Assembly (NCBI GenBank): GCA_963693365.1
Contig: CAVNZM010000010.1
Span: 3,968,001-4,032,000, forward strand
Direction: 5' to 3'
Source of the DNA: Amoebidium appalachense
Taxonomy: Eukaryota > Ichthyosporea
DNA: 64,000 nt
The position numbers and the translations under genes are program-made. Below are positions 11,686-28,207 of the stretch, piece by piece. The notes beneath the pieces are model-generated. The model did no database searches. It was not told the origin of the DNA and was given only the letters and a program-made list of their open reading frames with translations. The number at the start of each line of letters is the position of its first letter. Within the stretch, counting starts at the first letter, position 1.

Positions 11686-13539
11686 TTAATTTGCGCACGT
11701 ATTTTTAGCGCACCGGGCAACACCATTGTCACACGTGCACTTGACACATCCGTTCTCAATAGTGAAGTCATCGCCGCTCTCATACACGGTGTTGGCAGCC
11801 ACCCGGCACATGCCGTAGCCTGGGCCGGGCTTGGGGGCACACCCACCTGTGCACAGTGTGTTGCCGCCGGCAGCACACATGCAGCTGGTGCACTCGTTGA
11901 AGATGGCACGCTCACCGGCCTGCAGCGTCTGCCCACGAACCGAACACGTGCTAGGTGTGGGGGCGGGCGCCTGGGTGGTGGTGGTGGTGATCCCAGGGGC
12001 TTGGGTGGTAGTGGTGGTGGTGGTGGACGCAGGTGCCTGGGTGGTGGTGGGGGCGGGAGCCGGAGGGGGGCACGAGCCGGAGGGGCGGCACTTTGTAACA
12101 CCGTTGAAGCACGTGCACACGCTGCAGCCGTTGTCTGTGATGACGCTCACCTGGCTGTCAATGACAATGTTCCCCTCCAACCGGCACGCACCGTTGGGCG
12201 GCAGGGGCTGGGGCACGCAGCCACCCGTGCACAAAGCGTTGCCGTTGACGCAGGCACACGAGTAGCACTCGCTGAAAACGAGGCGCTCACCAGACACAAA
12301 GGTAATGCCCTGGGCTGAGCAGGTGCCGGGGGCAAGGGTTGTGGCCGCGGCCGTGGTGGTGGGGGCAGCCGTGGTGGTGGTGGTGGTGGTGGTGGTGGTG
12401 GCGGCGGCGGCGGCGGCGGTGGTGGTGGTGGTGGTGGTGGTGGTGGTGGTCGGAGCCGGGGCCTGAGTGGTGGTGGGGGCGGGGGCGGGAGAGGGAGAGG
12501 GAGGGGCACACGAGCCAGAGGGGCGGCACTTTGACTTGCCGTTGGTGCAGGTGCACACACTGCAGCCGTTGTCAACGAGGTAGGAAATGCCGTTGGTGAG
12601 AATGGTGTTGGCATCCAGCCGGCAGTCGCCGTTGGGGGGCTGGGGCTGAGGCACACAGCCACCGGTGCAGAGAGAATTGCCGTTGACGCACATGCACGAG
12701 TAGCACTCACTGAACACAAGCTTCTCTCCCGAAAGCAGGCTGACTCCGTCTACGCTGCATGAACCGGGAGCACTGGTGGTGGGTGCCACTGTCGTTGTGG
12801 GGGAAGCTGTGGTGGTGGACACAGTTGTAGTGGTTATGGTGGTGGTGGTGGTGGGTGCCGCAGTGGTGGTGGTGGCTGTAGTGGTGAGGGCAGGGTTGTT
12901 TGTGGTGGGGGCGCAGGAGCCCGACGGGCCGCACTGAGCAACGCCGTCCTTGCACGAGCACACGCCACAGCCGTTGTCTGTGATGAGAGTAGTGCCGCTA
13001 GAAAGGACCGTGTTTGGGTTGACGCGGCAGGCCCCGTTGGGTGGCTGCGGCTGCGGCACGCACCCACCGGTGCACAGCGCGTTGCCCTTATCGGTGCAGG
13101 CACACTCAAAGCACTCGTTGAAAACCACCTTCTTGCCGTAGGGCACACTGATGCCACGAATGAGGCATGTGCCGGGCGCGGGCGTGGGGTCAGGAACCGG
13201 CTGAGCGGTGGTGGTGGTCGCGGTGGTGGTTGTGGGTGCCGGGGCAGATGTGGTGGTGGGAGCAGGAACGACGGTGGTGGAAGGAGGCACAGGTGCATCA
13301 CACCTTCTGGGGCAGACAATCTTACCACTGGTACATGTGCAGACGCAAGGACGGCCCGCAATGCGGCAGCGCTGGCCATGTGAAAGTGTTTTGCCACCAG
13401 CTAGGCGGCAAAAGGCGGGCACACAGCTTCCGTTGGACCAGGTTGTGCCGGGGGCACACACGGTCGGGTTTTCGCTGTAGCCGACGGAGGCGCCCAGAGC
13501 ACCGCTAATGAAGAGAGGAACGACCACGGCGAGCTTCAT
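11686..13539 (-). CDS. secreted Cys-rich repeat protein with Thr-rich linkers, paralogue A
   Basis: This is an intronless 617-residue protein. The ATG at 13539 was chosen because it starts a clear signal peptide (MKLAVVVPLFISGALGA) that is shared with the start of the paralogue. An N-terminal Cys-rich domain (CAPGTTWSNGSCVPAFC...CVCTCTSG) is followed by four modules. Each has a first half with NECFECAC-type spacing and a CTGGCVPQPQPPNG junction, and a second half with DNGCxVCxC...CxPSGSC. The pattern resembles von Willebrand factor C-type domains. The modules are joined by runs of Thr, Pro and Ala encoded by GTG/GGT trinucleotide repeats on the plus strand. Such linkers are usually O-glycosylated, so a mucin-like surface, matrix or cell-covering protein is likely (inference). 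A TATA box lies 150 bases upstream. Linker 3 carries an alanine run absent from paralogue B. Confidence 0.87.
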   Translation of the reverse strand: MKLAVVVPLFISGALGASVGYSENPTVCAPGTTWSNGSCVPAFCRLAGGKTLSHGQRCRIAGRPCVCTCTSGKIVCPRRCDAPVPPSTTVVPAPTTTSAPAPTTTTATTTTAQPVPDPTPAPGTCLIRGISVPYGKKVVFNECFECACTDKGNALCTGGCVPQPQPPNGACRVNPNTVLSSGTTLITDNGCGVCSCKDGVAQCGPSGSCAPTTNNPALTTTATTTTAAPTTTTTITTTTVSTTTASPTTTVAPTTSAPGSCSVDGVSLLSGEKLVFSECYSCMCVNGNSLCTGGCVPQPQPPNGDCRLDANTILTNGISYLVDNGCSVCTCTNGKSKCRPSGSCAPPSPSPAPAPTTTQAPAPTTTTTTTTTTTAAAAAATTTTTTTTTTAAPTTTAAATTLAPGTCSAQGITFVSGERLVFSECYSCACVNGNALCTGGCVPQPLPPNGACRLEGNIVIDSQVSVITDNGCSVCTCFNGVTKCRPSGSCPPPAPAPTTTQAPASTTTTTTTQAPGITTTTTQAPAPTPSTCSVRGQTLQAGERAIFNECTSCMCAAGGNTLCTGGCAPKPGPGYGMCRVAANTVYESGDDFTIENGCVKCTCDNGVARCAKNTCAN

Positions 13540-13688
13540 GTTTGCGGTAGTGTGCTTTGTTGAATGAGTTGTCAATTTGTGTGTGAGTGTGTGAAGGCGA
13601 ATGGTGTGTGCTTGGCCCGTGTTATAACTTACTGTATGAAGGGAGCGGTGGTGGCGACTGACTGACTGTTGGCCCCATCGGAACACAG

Positions 13689-13696
13689 TTTATATA
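13689..13696 (-). promoter_or_regulatory. TATA box and CCAAT-box cluster of Cys-rich gene A
   Basis: TATATAAA on the minus strand lies 150 bases before the ATG. Further upstream are several CCAAT motifs (ATTGG on the plus strand at about 13725, 13744 and 13779, and CCAAT on the plus strand near 13796). The same arrangement precedes paralogue B. Confidence 0.7.
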
Positions 13697-13699
13697 GCC

Positions 13700-14325
13700 A
13701 TGAAATCAACGCGCGGAAGGAAATGATTGGACGATGCTACTGGTTGGTGGCTGGAATAATGCTTCGGGATTTTCTGATTGGCTAACTACTTCGTACCAAT
13801 CAGATGCATGATTCGAATGATTTGTAGATTTTCGAACCCTGGGAGGCAGCACTGCTGGTGCACCGGTGGGAGATTCATTTCGGAATTATTCCCCCAAGAA
13901 ACTTGCTGCTTTATCATGGTATCGGTCCACATAAATTTCATACACTGCATGTTTGGAATATCTTGAGTAATTGATTTTTGATTTCTAGAGCAGTGGGCTA
14001 AAATGAGTTGATATCGATCTGACGACCGCCATGTGTGCACGCCCTTTTGAGTGCATATGCGTGTGTGCAAGCACGTATGCGTCTTCTCATGTCTGTGCAT
14101 GCTTGTGCATATGTATTTGTGCGTGTGTTTAATACAGTGTGTCTGTGTGGGTGCTTGAATACATTAATACATCGAAAGAGACGTGTCTGTTTTATATGGC
14201 ATGTACGTGTTTGTGTTTATCATTAGACTAGAGTGTGTTTGGGGACATGATCTTTTTCTTTTTGAGGAGGGAGTGGGCTGGGGAGGGGGATATTTTTGAA
14301 TCTGGTATGGGGGGGGGAGGGGGGG

Positions 14326-14356
<31 letters not shown>

Positions 14357-14503
14357 AATAAATATGGACGTCCCAGGGGGCGGTACCCCTCTTCCACCCA
14401 CCGGCCTGGGCCGATGGCAGCGGGTCCTGAGCCGGTGGGGAGGAGGGTCCCCCCCCTCCCCCCCCCCCCCCCCCCCCCCCCCCCCCGCCCTCCCCCGCCC
14501 CCC

Positions 14504-14537
<34 letters not shown>

Positions 14538-15150
14538 CCCCCCGCCCCGGCCGCGTGCGTATGTTGACCAAACATCTCTTTTCCACCCGCCAAAAGCTGT
14601 ATTCGATACGTTCCACTAATGAAGTATGAATCATTGCACGTGCACACGCTGCATTGTTCGTGTGCGTGTCTATCTATGACAGTATGGCGGGGATTGTACG
14701 TGGACGTGTAGTGTAGTGTGGGTGAGTTTACAGTATTTGTATGTTCATTCCAATGTGCGTATCCTTGGCTAACCTTTGTGCACATCGTGTGTGTGTGTGT
14801 GTGTGTGTGGTACGTGTGTGCAGGTATGTGTGAATTATGTAGGTGTGAAATTTATTGTGCGTGTGTGTGTGTGTGTGCCCGCGGTGGAGAGACTGGAGAC
14901 GATCCACAGTCCTGCCCAGACCCGCAAAGGGAGAGAGGTAGAGACGAGAGGAGGGGCAGGGAGGGGGGGGGGGGGGGGGGGGTATGTGACTGGAGTGTAT
15001 GTAAAGCCTGAGTTTCAGGTGATCAAGGAGTCCTAGTAGAAACCTTCATTGTTTACGTTTTCAGGACTTGTACGTAAATCACTGCGAAAGAAATCATAGT
15101 ACTATTCTATGAGCAAGTTATCTAATCATTATATAGTCATGGCAGCGGGG
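13700..15150. other. upstream region of gene A: shared promoter flank, then low-complexity DNA
   Basis: From 13700 to about 13990 the sequence aligns with the flank upstream of gene B, showing that the duplication included upstream DNA. The remainder holds GT-rich DNA and a GC-rich block with poly-G and poly-C at 14309-14550. I see no gene. Confidence 0.6.
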
Positions 15151-15168
15151 GTGGGTGCCCTCCCCCCC

Positions 15169-15204
<36 letters not shown>

Positions 15205-15432
15205 TTCCCCCCGTCCCCCCGGGGATCCGGAGGGGGAGACGGGGAGGGGAGGACCCACCTACTCAGGTGGGTGGTGCCCCCCCCTCCCCCCCCCCCCCCC
15301 CCCCGAAAAAAAACACCGCCTACACCTGCTAGCCGGACGAGTGGGTGGGGAAGGGCCTGGGACTTAAACGTCAAAAGGGGGGGGGAGAGAGGGGGGGGGG
15401 GGGGGGGAGGGGGAGGGTATCGCACCCCCCCC
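15150..15432. repeat. GC-rich block with a GGACCCACCT/AGGTGGGT hairpin between poly-C runs
   Basis: Poly-C tracts flank GGACCCACCTACTCAGGTGGGT-like sequence at about 15250-15272, an 8-bp perfect stem with a 4-base loop. Related GC-rich blocks occur at 14366-14560, 49490-49810, 50545-50665 and 57630-57840, sharing GGTGGGTCC, GGTACC and poly-C. Confidence 0.5.
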
Positions 15433-15444
15433 AAAAGCTACTAG

Positions 15445-15808
<364 letters not shown>

Positions 15809-16064
15809 AAACACACAGTCAGCCGCCACTTCCACACACATGCTCAAAATCATCGGTACCCGCCTTCCTCCTCTTCCACAACTTCCCCAAATCGCACCCC
15901 GTTTAAATCCCCCTGTATCCCTGGCTCCTTTCGAGTCCGTACCTCAGCGCTCGGGCCCCAACTATCTTGATGATGGCTTCCGCAACGGTTAACCTTTCCA
16001 GTCTGTAACGTCGCACATGAAACCAACCGTGATGAATAAGCAAAACAACACACGTGTCCGTGCA

Positions 16065-16123
<59 letters not shown>

Positions 16124-16139
16124 AGGGGCAGGGTGCACG

Positions 16140-16372
16140 ATATCTCCTCTCCTCTCTTCTCTTCTCTTATTCCAAGCTTTCGTCAGGATATAAGATGAAA
16201 ATAAAAATCCTAAATCCAGAAAATGTCAAAATCGGAGTTTTAGCAGGTCATAAAGTGGAATTTATGGACTTAATAAAAATCTGAAAAGGAATTCAAATGT
16301 AATGAAGGAAAAGTACTATGGTAATAGTAATCTAAGAGTAGGAAAGAAAAATTGTAAGATAGAAAATAGAGA
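16140..16372 (+). other. AT-rich segment abutting the rRNA fragment, possibly also mitochondrial
   Basis: It is markedly AT-rich compared with its surroundings. A short open stretch ends IKILNPENVKIGVLAGHKVEF before a stop near 16284, but it matches nothing I can name. Its composition fits the adjoining rRNA fragment, so the inserted organellar DNA may begin here. Confidence 0.4.
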
Positions 16373-16835
16373 AAGGATTTGATTTTGGTCCAGAGAAGAG
16401 GTAGTCGTCGGAATTACACATGCGAATAAAGTATCGTAAGATACTGTGAACGGGTGAGTAAGGTATAGGAATCTACCCTGTGTTACATTAATGGACACAG
16501 GATGAGCCTATATTGTATTAGCTAGTTGGTAGGGTAATGGCCTACCAAGGCAATGATGCATAGCCAGATTGGAAGATCGTTTGGCCACATGGGAACTGAG
16601 ACAAGGACCCAGGTTCGTAAAGAATGCAGCAGTGAGGAATGTTGGGCAATTAGCGAGAGCTAGACCCAGTCTTGACGAGTGGAGGAAGAAGGCTATAAGT
16701 CGTAAACTCTAATAGCCTTGGTAAGAATGATACCAAGGTGGAAAAAGGCTGACAAAGATCTGTGCCAGCAGTCGCGGGAATACAGGCAGCTTAAATCTAT
16801 CTCAGTATGAATAGGCGTAAAGGATGCGTAGACGG

Positions 16836-16836
<1 letters not shown>
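16373..16836 (+). rRNA. 5' part of a mitochondrial-type (bacterial-like) SSU rRNA in nuclear DNA (NUMT)
   Basis: Conserved 16S blocks occur in the correct order. ATTTGATTTTGGTCCAGA (about 16377) corresponds to the 5' AGTTTGATCCTGGCTCAG. GAACGGGTGAGTAA lies near 16448, GATTAGCTAGTTGG-like sequence near 16520 and GGCCTACCAAGGCAATGAT near 16538. Then come ACTGAGACA, GCAGCAGTGAGGAAT (16626) and GTGCCAGCAGTCGCGGGAAT (16762), followed by GGCGTAAAGGATGCGTAGACGG. It stops at about 16836 in a TG microsatellite, so only the 5' domain and part of the central domain are present. It has many substitutions at otherwise conserved sites. The surrounding nuclear-type DNA and the abrupt end argue for an organelle-to-nucleus transfer. 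A bacterial origin is less likely but not excluded. Confidence 0.87.
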
Positions 16837-17157
<321 letters not shown>

Positions 17158-17317
17158 AGCAAAATGGTGGGTAGGTCTCCGGGAAACCAGACTAAGAATG
17201 AAGTGAATGTTCATTCACTGCAAAACCGGTACCGTACCGGCTTCAACGGTGTTATTTTTTGTTTTTTTTTAACGGTGTTAATTTTTGTTTTTTTTATTGT
17301 TGTGCCGCTGTCAGGCT

Positions 17318-17323
17318 TTTATT
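17318..17323 (-). terminator. polyadenylation signal of Cys-rich gene B
   Basis: AATAAA on the minus strand, 121 bases beyond the stop codon, is equivalent to the signal behind paralogue A. Confidence 0.6.
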
Positions 17324-17443
17324 TTGTGGCCATACAATGGTCATATATATGTGGGCTTTACTATACACAAGTATGGCTTTACTATAAACTAAGTATGTGC
17401 ATACGGGTAATTCCTACTATTTACATGAGGCCCGTGCCATCCA

Positions 17444-19321
17444 TTAGTTTGTGCACGTGTTCTTAGCGCACCGGGCCACACCGTTATCACACGTGCACTT
17501 GACGCAACCATTCTCAATGGTGAAGTCATCGCCGCTCTCATACACGGTGTTGGCAGCCACCCGGCACATGCCATAGCCTGGGCCGGGCTTGGGGGCACAC
17601 CCACCAGTGCACAGTGTGTTGCCCCCGGCAGCACACATGCAGCTGGTGCACTCGTTGAAGATGGCACGCTCACCGGCCTGCAGCGTCTGCCCACGAACCG
17701 AACACGTGCTAAATGTGGGGGCAGGGGCCTGGGTGGTGGTGGTGGCAGGGGCTTGGGTGATGGTGGTGGTGGTGGCGGGTGCGGGAGCCTGGGTGGTGGT
17801 GGTGGTGGGGGCCTGGGTGGTGGTGGTGGTGGTGGTGGTGGTGGGGGCAGGGGCCGGAGAAGGGCACGAGCCGGAGGGGCGGCACTTTGTAACGCCGTTG
17901 AAGCACGTGCACACACTGCAGCCGTTGTCTGTGATGACGCTCACCTGGCTGTCAATGACAATGTTTCCATCCAACCGGCACGCACCGTTGGGCGGCAGGG
18001 GCTGGGGCACGCAGCCACCGGTGCACAAAGCGTTTCCGTTGACGCAGGCACATGAGTAGCACTCGCTGAACACGAGGCGCTCACCAGACACAAAGGTAAT
18101 GCCCTGGGCTGAGCAGGTGCCGGGGGCAAGGGTTGTGGGTGCAGCCGTGGTGGTGGGGGCAGGGATGGTGGTGGTGGTGGTGCTGGTGGTGGTTGTGGTG
18201 GTGGTGGTGGTGGTGGGTGCGACGGTGGTGGTGGGAGCCGGGGCCTGAGTTGTAGTGGGGGCGGGGGCGGGAGAGGGAGAGGGAGGGGCACACGAGCCAG
18301 AGGGGCGGCACTTTGACTTGCCGTTGGTGCAGGTGCACACACTGCAGCCGTTGTCAACGAGGTAGGAAATGCCGTTGGTGAGAATGGTGTTGGCATCCAG
18401 CCGGCAGTCGCCGTTGGGGGGCTGGGGCTGAGGCACACAGCCACCGGTGCAGAGAGAATTGCCGTTGACGCACATGCACGAGTAGCACTCACTGAACACA
18501 AGCTTCTCTCCCGAAAGCAGGCTGACTCCGTCTACGCTGCATGAACCGGGAGCACTGGTGGTGGGTGCCACTGTCGTTGTGGGGGAAGCTGTGGTGGTGG
18601 ACACAGTTGTAGTGGTGGTGGTGGTGGTGGTGGTGGGTGCCGCAGTGGTGGTGGTGGCTGTAGTGGTGAGGGCAGGGTTGTTTGTGGTGGGGGCGCAGGA
18701 GCCCGACGGGCCGCACTGAGCAACGCCGTCCTTGCACGAGCACACGCCACAGCCGTTGTCTGTAATGAGAGTAGTGCCGCTAGAAAGGACCGTGTTTGGG
18801 TTGACGCGGCAGGCCCCGTTGGGCGGCTGTGGCTGCGGCACGCACCCACCGGTGCACAGCGCGTTGCCGTTATCAGTGCAGGCACACTCAAAGCACTCGT
18901 TGAAAACCACCTTCTTGCCGTAGGGCACACTGATGCCGCGAATGAGGCATGTGCCGGGGGCGGGCGTGGGGTCAGGAACCGGCTGAGCGGTGGTGGTAGT
19001 CACGGTGGTGGTTAAAGGTGCGGGGGTAGGGCTGGTGGTGGGAGCAGGAATGACGGTGGTGGAAGGAGGCACGGGTGCGTCACACCTCCTGGGGCAGACA
19101 ATCTTTCCACTGGTGCATGTGCAGACGCAAGGGCGGCCCGCAATGCGGCAGCGCTGGCCATGTGCAAGTGTTTTGCCACCAGCAAGGCGGCAGAAGGCGG
19201 GCACACAGCTTCCGTTGGACCAGGTCGTGCCGGGGGTACACACGGTGGGGTTTTCGCTGTAGCCGACGGAGGCGCCTAGAGCACCGCTGATGAAGAGAGG
19301 GACGACCACGGCGAGCTTCAT
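17444..19321 (-). CDS. secreted Cys-rich repeat protein with Thr-rich linkers, paralogue B
   Basis: This is an intronless protein of 625 residues and a close tandem paralogue of the gene at 11686-13539. Signal peptide and Cys modules are nearly identical: NDGN for NDKG-type single changes, with the same CTGGCVPQPQPPNG and DNGCSVCTC blocks. Almost all the divergence is in the Thr/Pro/Ala linkers between modules, where the trinucleotide repeats have changed length. Linker 3 reads TTTTSTTTTTIPAPTTTAAP in place of the alanine run of A. This pattern of conserved disulphide modules with hypervariable linkers is typical of duplicated surface or matrix proteins. The role is not known. The two genes share orientation, TATA position, upstream flank and poly(A) signal, so they probably share regulation. 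Confidence 0.87.
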   Translation of the reverse strand: MKLAVVVPLFISGALGASVGYSENPTVCTPGTTWSNGSCVPAFCRLAGGKTLAHGQRCRIAGRPCVCTCTSGKIVCPRRCDAPVPPSTTVIPAPTTSPTPAPLTTTVTTTTAQPVPDPTPAPGTCLIRGISVPYGKKVVFNECFECACTDNGNALCTGGCVPQPQPPNGACRVNPNTVLSSGTTLITDNGCGVCSCKDGVAQCGPSGSCAPTTNNPALTTTATTTTAAPTTTTTTTTTTVSTTTASPTTTVAPTTSAPGSCSVDGVSLLSGEKLVFSECYSCMCVNGNSLCTGGCVPQPQPPNGDCRLDANTILTNGISYLVDNGCSVCTCTNGKSKCRPSGSCAPPSPSPAPAPTTTQAPAPTTTVAPTTTTTTTTTTSTTTTTIPAPTTTAAPTTLAPGTCSAQGITFVSGERLVFSECYSCACVNGNALCTGGCVPQPLPPNGACRLDGNIVIDSQVSVITDNGCSVCTCFNGVTKCRPSGSCPSPAPAPTTTTTTTTTQAPTTTTTQAPAPATTTTITQAPATTTTQAPAPTFSTCSVRGQTLQAGERAIFNECTSCMCAAGGNTLCTGGCAPKPGPGYGMCRVAANTVYESGDDFTIENGCVKCTCDNGVARCAKNTCTN

Positions 19322-19472
19322 GTTTTCGGTAGTGTGTTTTGTGGATTGGGTTGTTTGTTTGTGTGTATATGACTGTGTTTGTGAACGCGAATGGTGTGTT
19401 TGCTTGGTGTTTTGTGGGGAGCGGTGGTGGCTGTGACGACTGAATGACTGACCGACAGGCCGGGGGCAGCTG

Positions 19473-19480
19473 TTTATATA
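19473..19480 (-). promoter_or_regulatory. TATA box of Cys-rich gene B
   Basis: TATATAAA on the minus strand lies 152 bases before the ATG, with CCAAT motifs at 19510-19600, mirroring gene A. Confidence 0.7.
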
Positions 19481-19599
19481 CCCAAGAAATCAACCCGTCG
19501 AAGGATATGATTGGACTGCTGTATTGATTGGTGGCCGAAACAATGCGTCGGAAATGGATGATTGGTTGAAATATGTGTACCAATCAGATTCATGATTGG

Positions 19600-20012
19600 A
19601 AGAGGGGGGGGGATTGCGAAAAAAAATCGTCGTAATTACGATTAACGAAAGATCCCGATACGGATAAGGTTAGGGTTCCGTCGTAACAGCTTTCGTATCA
19701 GATGTATAGCATTATAAACGCTTTAAGGCCCCCTAACTGTACCTAATTTTTTCAGTATTTCTGTTCAAGAACATATCTACAGCGCTTCTCATGAGCAATA
19801 TCGAACCCCGACAAGTGTCCAGGGCTTGTAATTAGGCGATACTTAATCTGTAAAAACGCGTTTGTTGAGTTTTGTGACTGGAGGGGCGTTTTTAGGTGGG
19901 CTTGAAGATCCCCAAGAACCCCCCCGTTACGATTATGAAACTGTCCGTTACGGTTGGCCAAAGGACAATGCGGTTAAGCTGGCGAACCCCAGCCCAACCC
20001 TGGATTGGAATG
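19600..20012. other. about 410-bp insertion in the duplicated upstream flank of gene B
   Basis: The flank of gene A runs without interruption from CCAATCAGATGCATGATTCG into AATGATTTGTAGATTTTCGAA. In gene B the two halves (ends near 19599 and 20013) are separated by about 410 bases with no counterpart in A. These include CGTAATTACG and a single TTAGGGTT. No terminal repeats are obvious, and either insertion in B or deletion in A is possible. Confidence 0.6.
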
Positions 20013-20129
20013 AATGATTTCGAATCCTGGCATAGGAACGAGAAATTCGGGGAACTTCTGGCCACAAAGTTTACTAGCTACGGCATGGTGTCGGTAAACA
20101 TAAATTCAATGTACTAGATGTTTGGAATG

Positions 20130-20542
20130 TCTTGAGCAATCCAAGTTTCTTATCCCTCAGGGCAATGGGGTGTGGGGTATGGGCATGCTACTGTAGCGCT
20201 CTGCTCTGTATACATAGCTCTGTCATGATCGGAGCTGGAGTAGGCCAATGTTTTCAATTCACAAGTATTTAGCCGGAGTATCTTGACATAGGTTTGGTTC
20301 GGAGGCTTTTGACGGTGTCTTGAGAGCTGCGTATTTTCAAGTTGCTGTCAGGAATATAGCGGTTATGCACAATCCGGATCGATATCTGGCCAGGCTGACT
20401 CGGCTGGGCTGGATCAGCACTGATTCAGCAACAGTGTCATATGCCGCACCCACGGCGCGCCGATGTTTCGGTGCGTGCGTGCACGTGTGTCCACGTGTAC
20501 ACATTGTACGGTGTGTTCACTCACTGATCTGTGTGCACGTGT

Positions 20543-20584
<42 letters not shown>

Positions 20585-20873
20585 CACTGTGTGTGTGTGT
20601 GTATCATGTGCGTGTGTGTGACAGACTGAGTGTGTGTACACGCGTACGTATCACGTGCACGGCGTATCACGTGTACGTATACAGTGCGTGTGTGTGAGTA
20701 CACGTGCACGTGTGCGCGAAAGCCTATTTAGACTAAGTGTTAGATGCATGCGCGTTGCACGTACGTGTGTATGTGCGCGCGTGTATGCTTTTTCTGTTTG
20801 TGTGCACGTGCTTGTGCATATATACATACGTACATGCATGTGTGTGTGTGGTGTGCTTATGAAAAGGAGGGCG

Positions 20874-20912
<39 letters not shown>

Positions 20913-21100
20913 TCCGTAGTAGTCATGACTAACATGTACATATTACTCATCTGTCTTCCGGGTCGGAGTCCAACTCACTCAAGAGTAATTCCAGTAGATA
21001 GAGTCAATATATTGATTTCTGTTTTGTAGTTGGCTGCAGGAGACCCGCTCCAAAATCCTCCTTTCCCAGAAGACATCAACTCAAACTACACATGTACAAC

Positions 21101-21132
<32 letters not shown>

Positions 21133-21820
21133 CACACACCGTGACACACACACAAACAACATAACCACATCATAATAAAAGTATGATTTGTGTTACCGAC
21201 ATTTGCACTGCATCCGGCATATATAGACCTTCGTGTTGACTGTCACAACTGTTGTGCGAGATTCCAAACACCAGAACTGAAAATAATTCTATCGCGTTGA
21301 CGATTTTTTTTAAGGATTACCGTGCAAAGAGAACAAACCAAATGCCTATTCTTATCCATTCGTCATATCCTCAAACCCCCCCCCCCCCCCCCCCCCCCCC
21401 TCTTTCTGCCCGGACACACCCCAGGAGTGTGCGCATAAAGCGATCCACCCCAGGAAGAACACCTCGAAAAAAACACTGCCACACTAAGATAAGAACGAGG
21501 GTAATATACCACGGACTTTGATCTGCGGCTCCCACAACAGTCACGTACCAACTTGTATCCCCCTTCCCCAACCAATCCATCTCTTATCACCGTTACCTTT
21601 TCCAATTTAGACACCCACAAAAAAAAAAAAAAAAAGAAAAGAAAAAAAAAAAAGGGGGGGGGGGGGGGGGGGGGGGTGAAGGAAGAAAGGTAATTAACAC
21701 GCATGGACAAACCGTCAAAACCGGGACTCACAAGGGAAGGAAACAAACAAAGGAAACAAATAGATAAACAAACAAATAAACAAATAAACAAACAATTTCG
21801 ACAGACCGCCAGATGCGTAC
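20130..21820. other. intergenic region between gene B and BUD20
   Basis: It contains GT-rich DNA with many ACGTGT/CACGTG words (20470-20860), a poly-G run (20876-20911), short CA runs, poly-C (21376-21400) and an A-rich/poly-G stretch (21618-21676). I see no coding sequence. Confidence 0.6.
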
Positions 21821-26500
<4,680 letters not shown>

Positions 26501-28207
26501 CCTTGCTTTCAGAGAACAGAAACCCCGAAGCTAAAAACGTAAAAACACAACAGGTGAATCAGAGAAAATTGTGATCCGCGAGGCTTGCCCTTGCTTGTTT
26601 GACCTGGCAAGCGGAAAAAATAACAAAAGCACGGTCAAGATTCCCGTCGATATGCGTATGTGTTTTCAAACTCTAACCCAATCAAATTCTACTTTAAATT
26701 AGTCAATGATGGTCATGTTTCTATTGTAGTATAGAAGTGCTTGTGTATGTATGTACACGTGCATCTCAGCTGAAGTACATGTCAACACCAGCCGACCAGC
26801 AATGCCAATGCACAGTTTATGAAACCCTTTGGTCTAAATATAGCGTTGAACCCTACAGAATCTGTATTTATAGTTTGAGGGCCAAGGAACGGTTAGGCGC
26901 GAATTTTCGAATTTTCCGAGTCAGCATGAGCCCAACTTCATGAGTTCCCTCCTTCCTCGAGCGGGGCCCAGCAAAAGTCTCTCGCTAATCCTTGGCAATG
27001 CATCAGTGATTCCATACTGAAGCCAAGGCTCGTTTGTCTAAGCTTAAGCGAAGTGGCAGCTGCGGAGAATGTAGGCTCAAAAGAACGAAACCTGAAAGGA
27101 AGAAAGGCTGCCAGGAATGAAAAAGTGGCAGGCAGCTAGCTACACGGACAGTCTGCGGTCTGATCTGAAGCGCGGTTCACCCAAGGGTGCTTTTTCCCCC
27201 CTTCAATAAACGTACGAAACTCCAGTGCTGTGAATGCTTATACAGTTACTGGTCTATCACCTGTAGTATAAGCTTATTTGCGGCAAACAGCCGACACGGC
27301 ACCTCATTGAGTAGCGAAAAAACGTGCAAAGCCCATCACACGAGTGATGTGTGCACAAGAAACAGCCGCTTTCATTCTACCTGAAATTCGGTAGCACTTT
27401 TTTCCCTATATTTGATTGTGATGGTAGAAAAAAGAACAAAGAGCAGCAGCAGCTATGGCACAGGTTGGTGTCTCTCATCCTCTGTGGCAGTTCTTTGGTT
27501 GTGTCATTGCTTCCCCATGTGTAGCCATGCTTCCCCATATGTAGCCATGCTCTCCAGGACTTGGATTCTGTGTTGCTCTCTACTCGTGAATCAAGCATAT
27601 GTGAATCTCTCCTTCGGAGTGTGTGCGTGCATGCATTTCTCCACTTGTGCGGTTGTGTGCGGGAATCCGTAAGCACGTGTCTGTGTGTGTGTGTGTCCAC
27701 ACATGTGAGTGTATGAGCATGTGTGTGTGTGTCCATGCTTGTGTGTATGTGTTGCTGTTCGTGTATGTGCCCTTTTTCCTCTCCCCCCCCCCCCCCCCCC
27801 CCCCTTGTTTTATTGTTGGCCCAAGGAGGGTAGAGGAAGGGGGGGGGGGGGGGGGGGAGGGGGAGGGGGGGGCATAGAGAGATAGGGAGGGTGGGATGGA
27901 GGGGGAAAGGTAGAGTAAAGAGAGAGAGAGAGATAGACAACAACAGAGGCATGTGGGGCGGACAGAGGCCAATAAATAGACGCAGGGAAGAGAGAGGGAG
28001 GGGGGGGGGGGGGGGGAGGGGCGGGGGAGCATGGGGAGGGAAGATAGATATTTTCTTTTTAGCCTATGGCTAGGTCCACCTACCTTTAACAATACATTTT
28101 CCAAAACATGAAAATTATTATCTCACAAAACATGAAAATTATTATCTCACAACCCGTCCCAGGCACCCCCACCCAATCAGGAGAAGGAGGAAGGTGCCTC
28201 TGTGCGT
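26501..28207. other. divergent intergenic region between BUD20 and the RDM1-like gene
   Basis: Starts of BUD20 (minus) and the RDM1-like gene (plus) face away from each other across 1.7 kb, so this must contain both promoters. No clear TATA box is seen. Poly-C and poly-G occur at 27783-28020. A 24-bp direct repeat containing ACATGAAAATTATTATCTCA spans about 28104-28152, just upstream of the RDM1-like start. Confidence 0.6.

Noticed and set aside
19660-19675. Telomere-like TTAGGGTT
   Set aside because: A single occurrence with no array.
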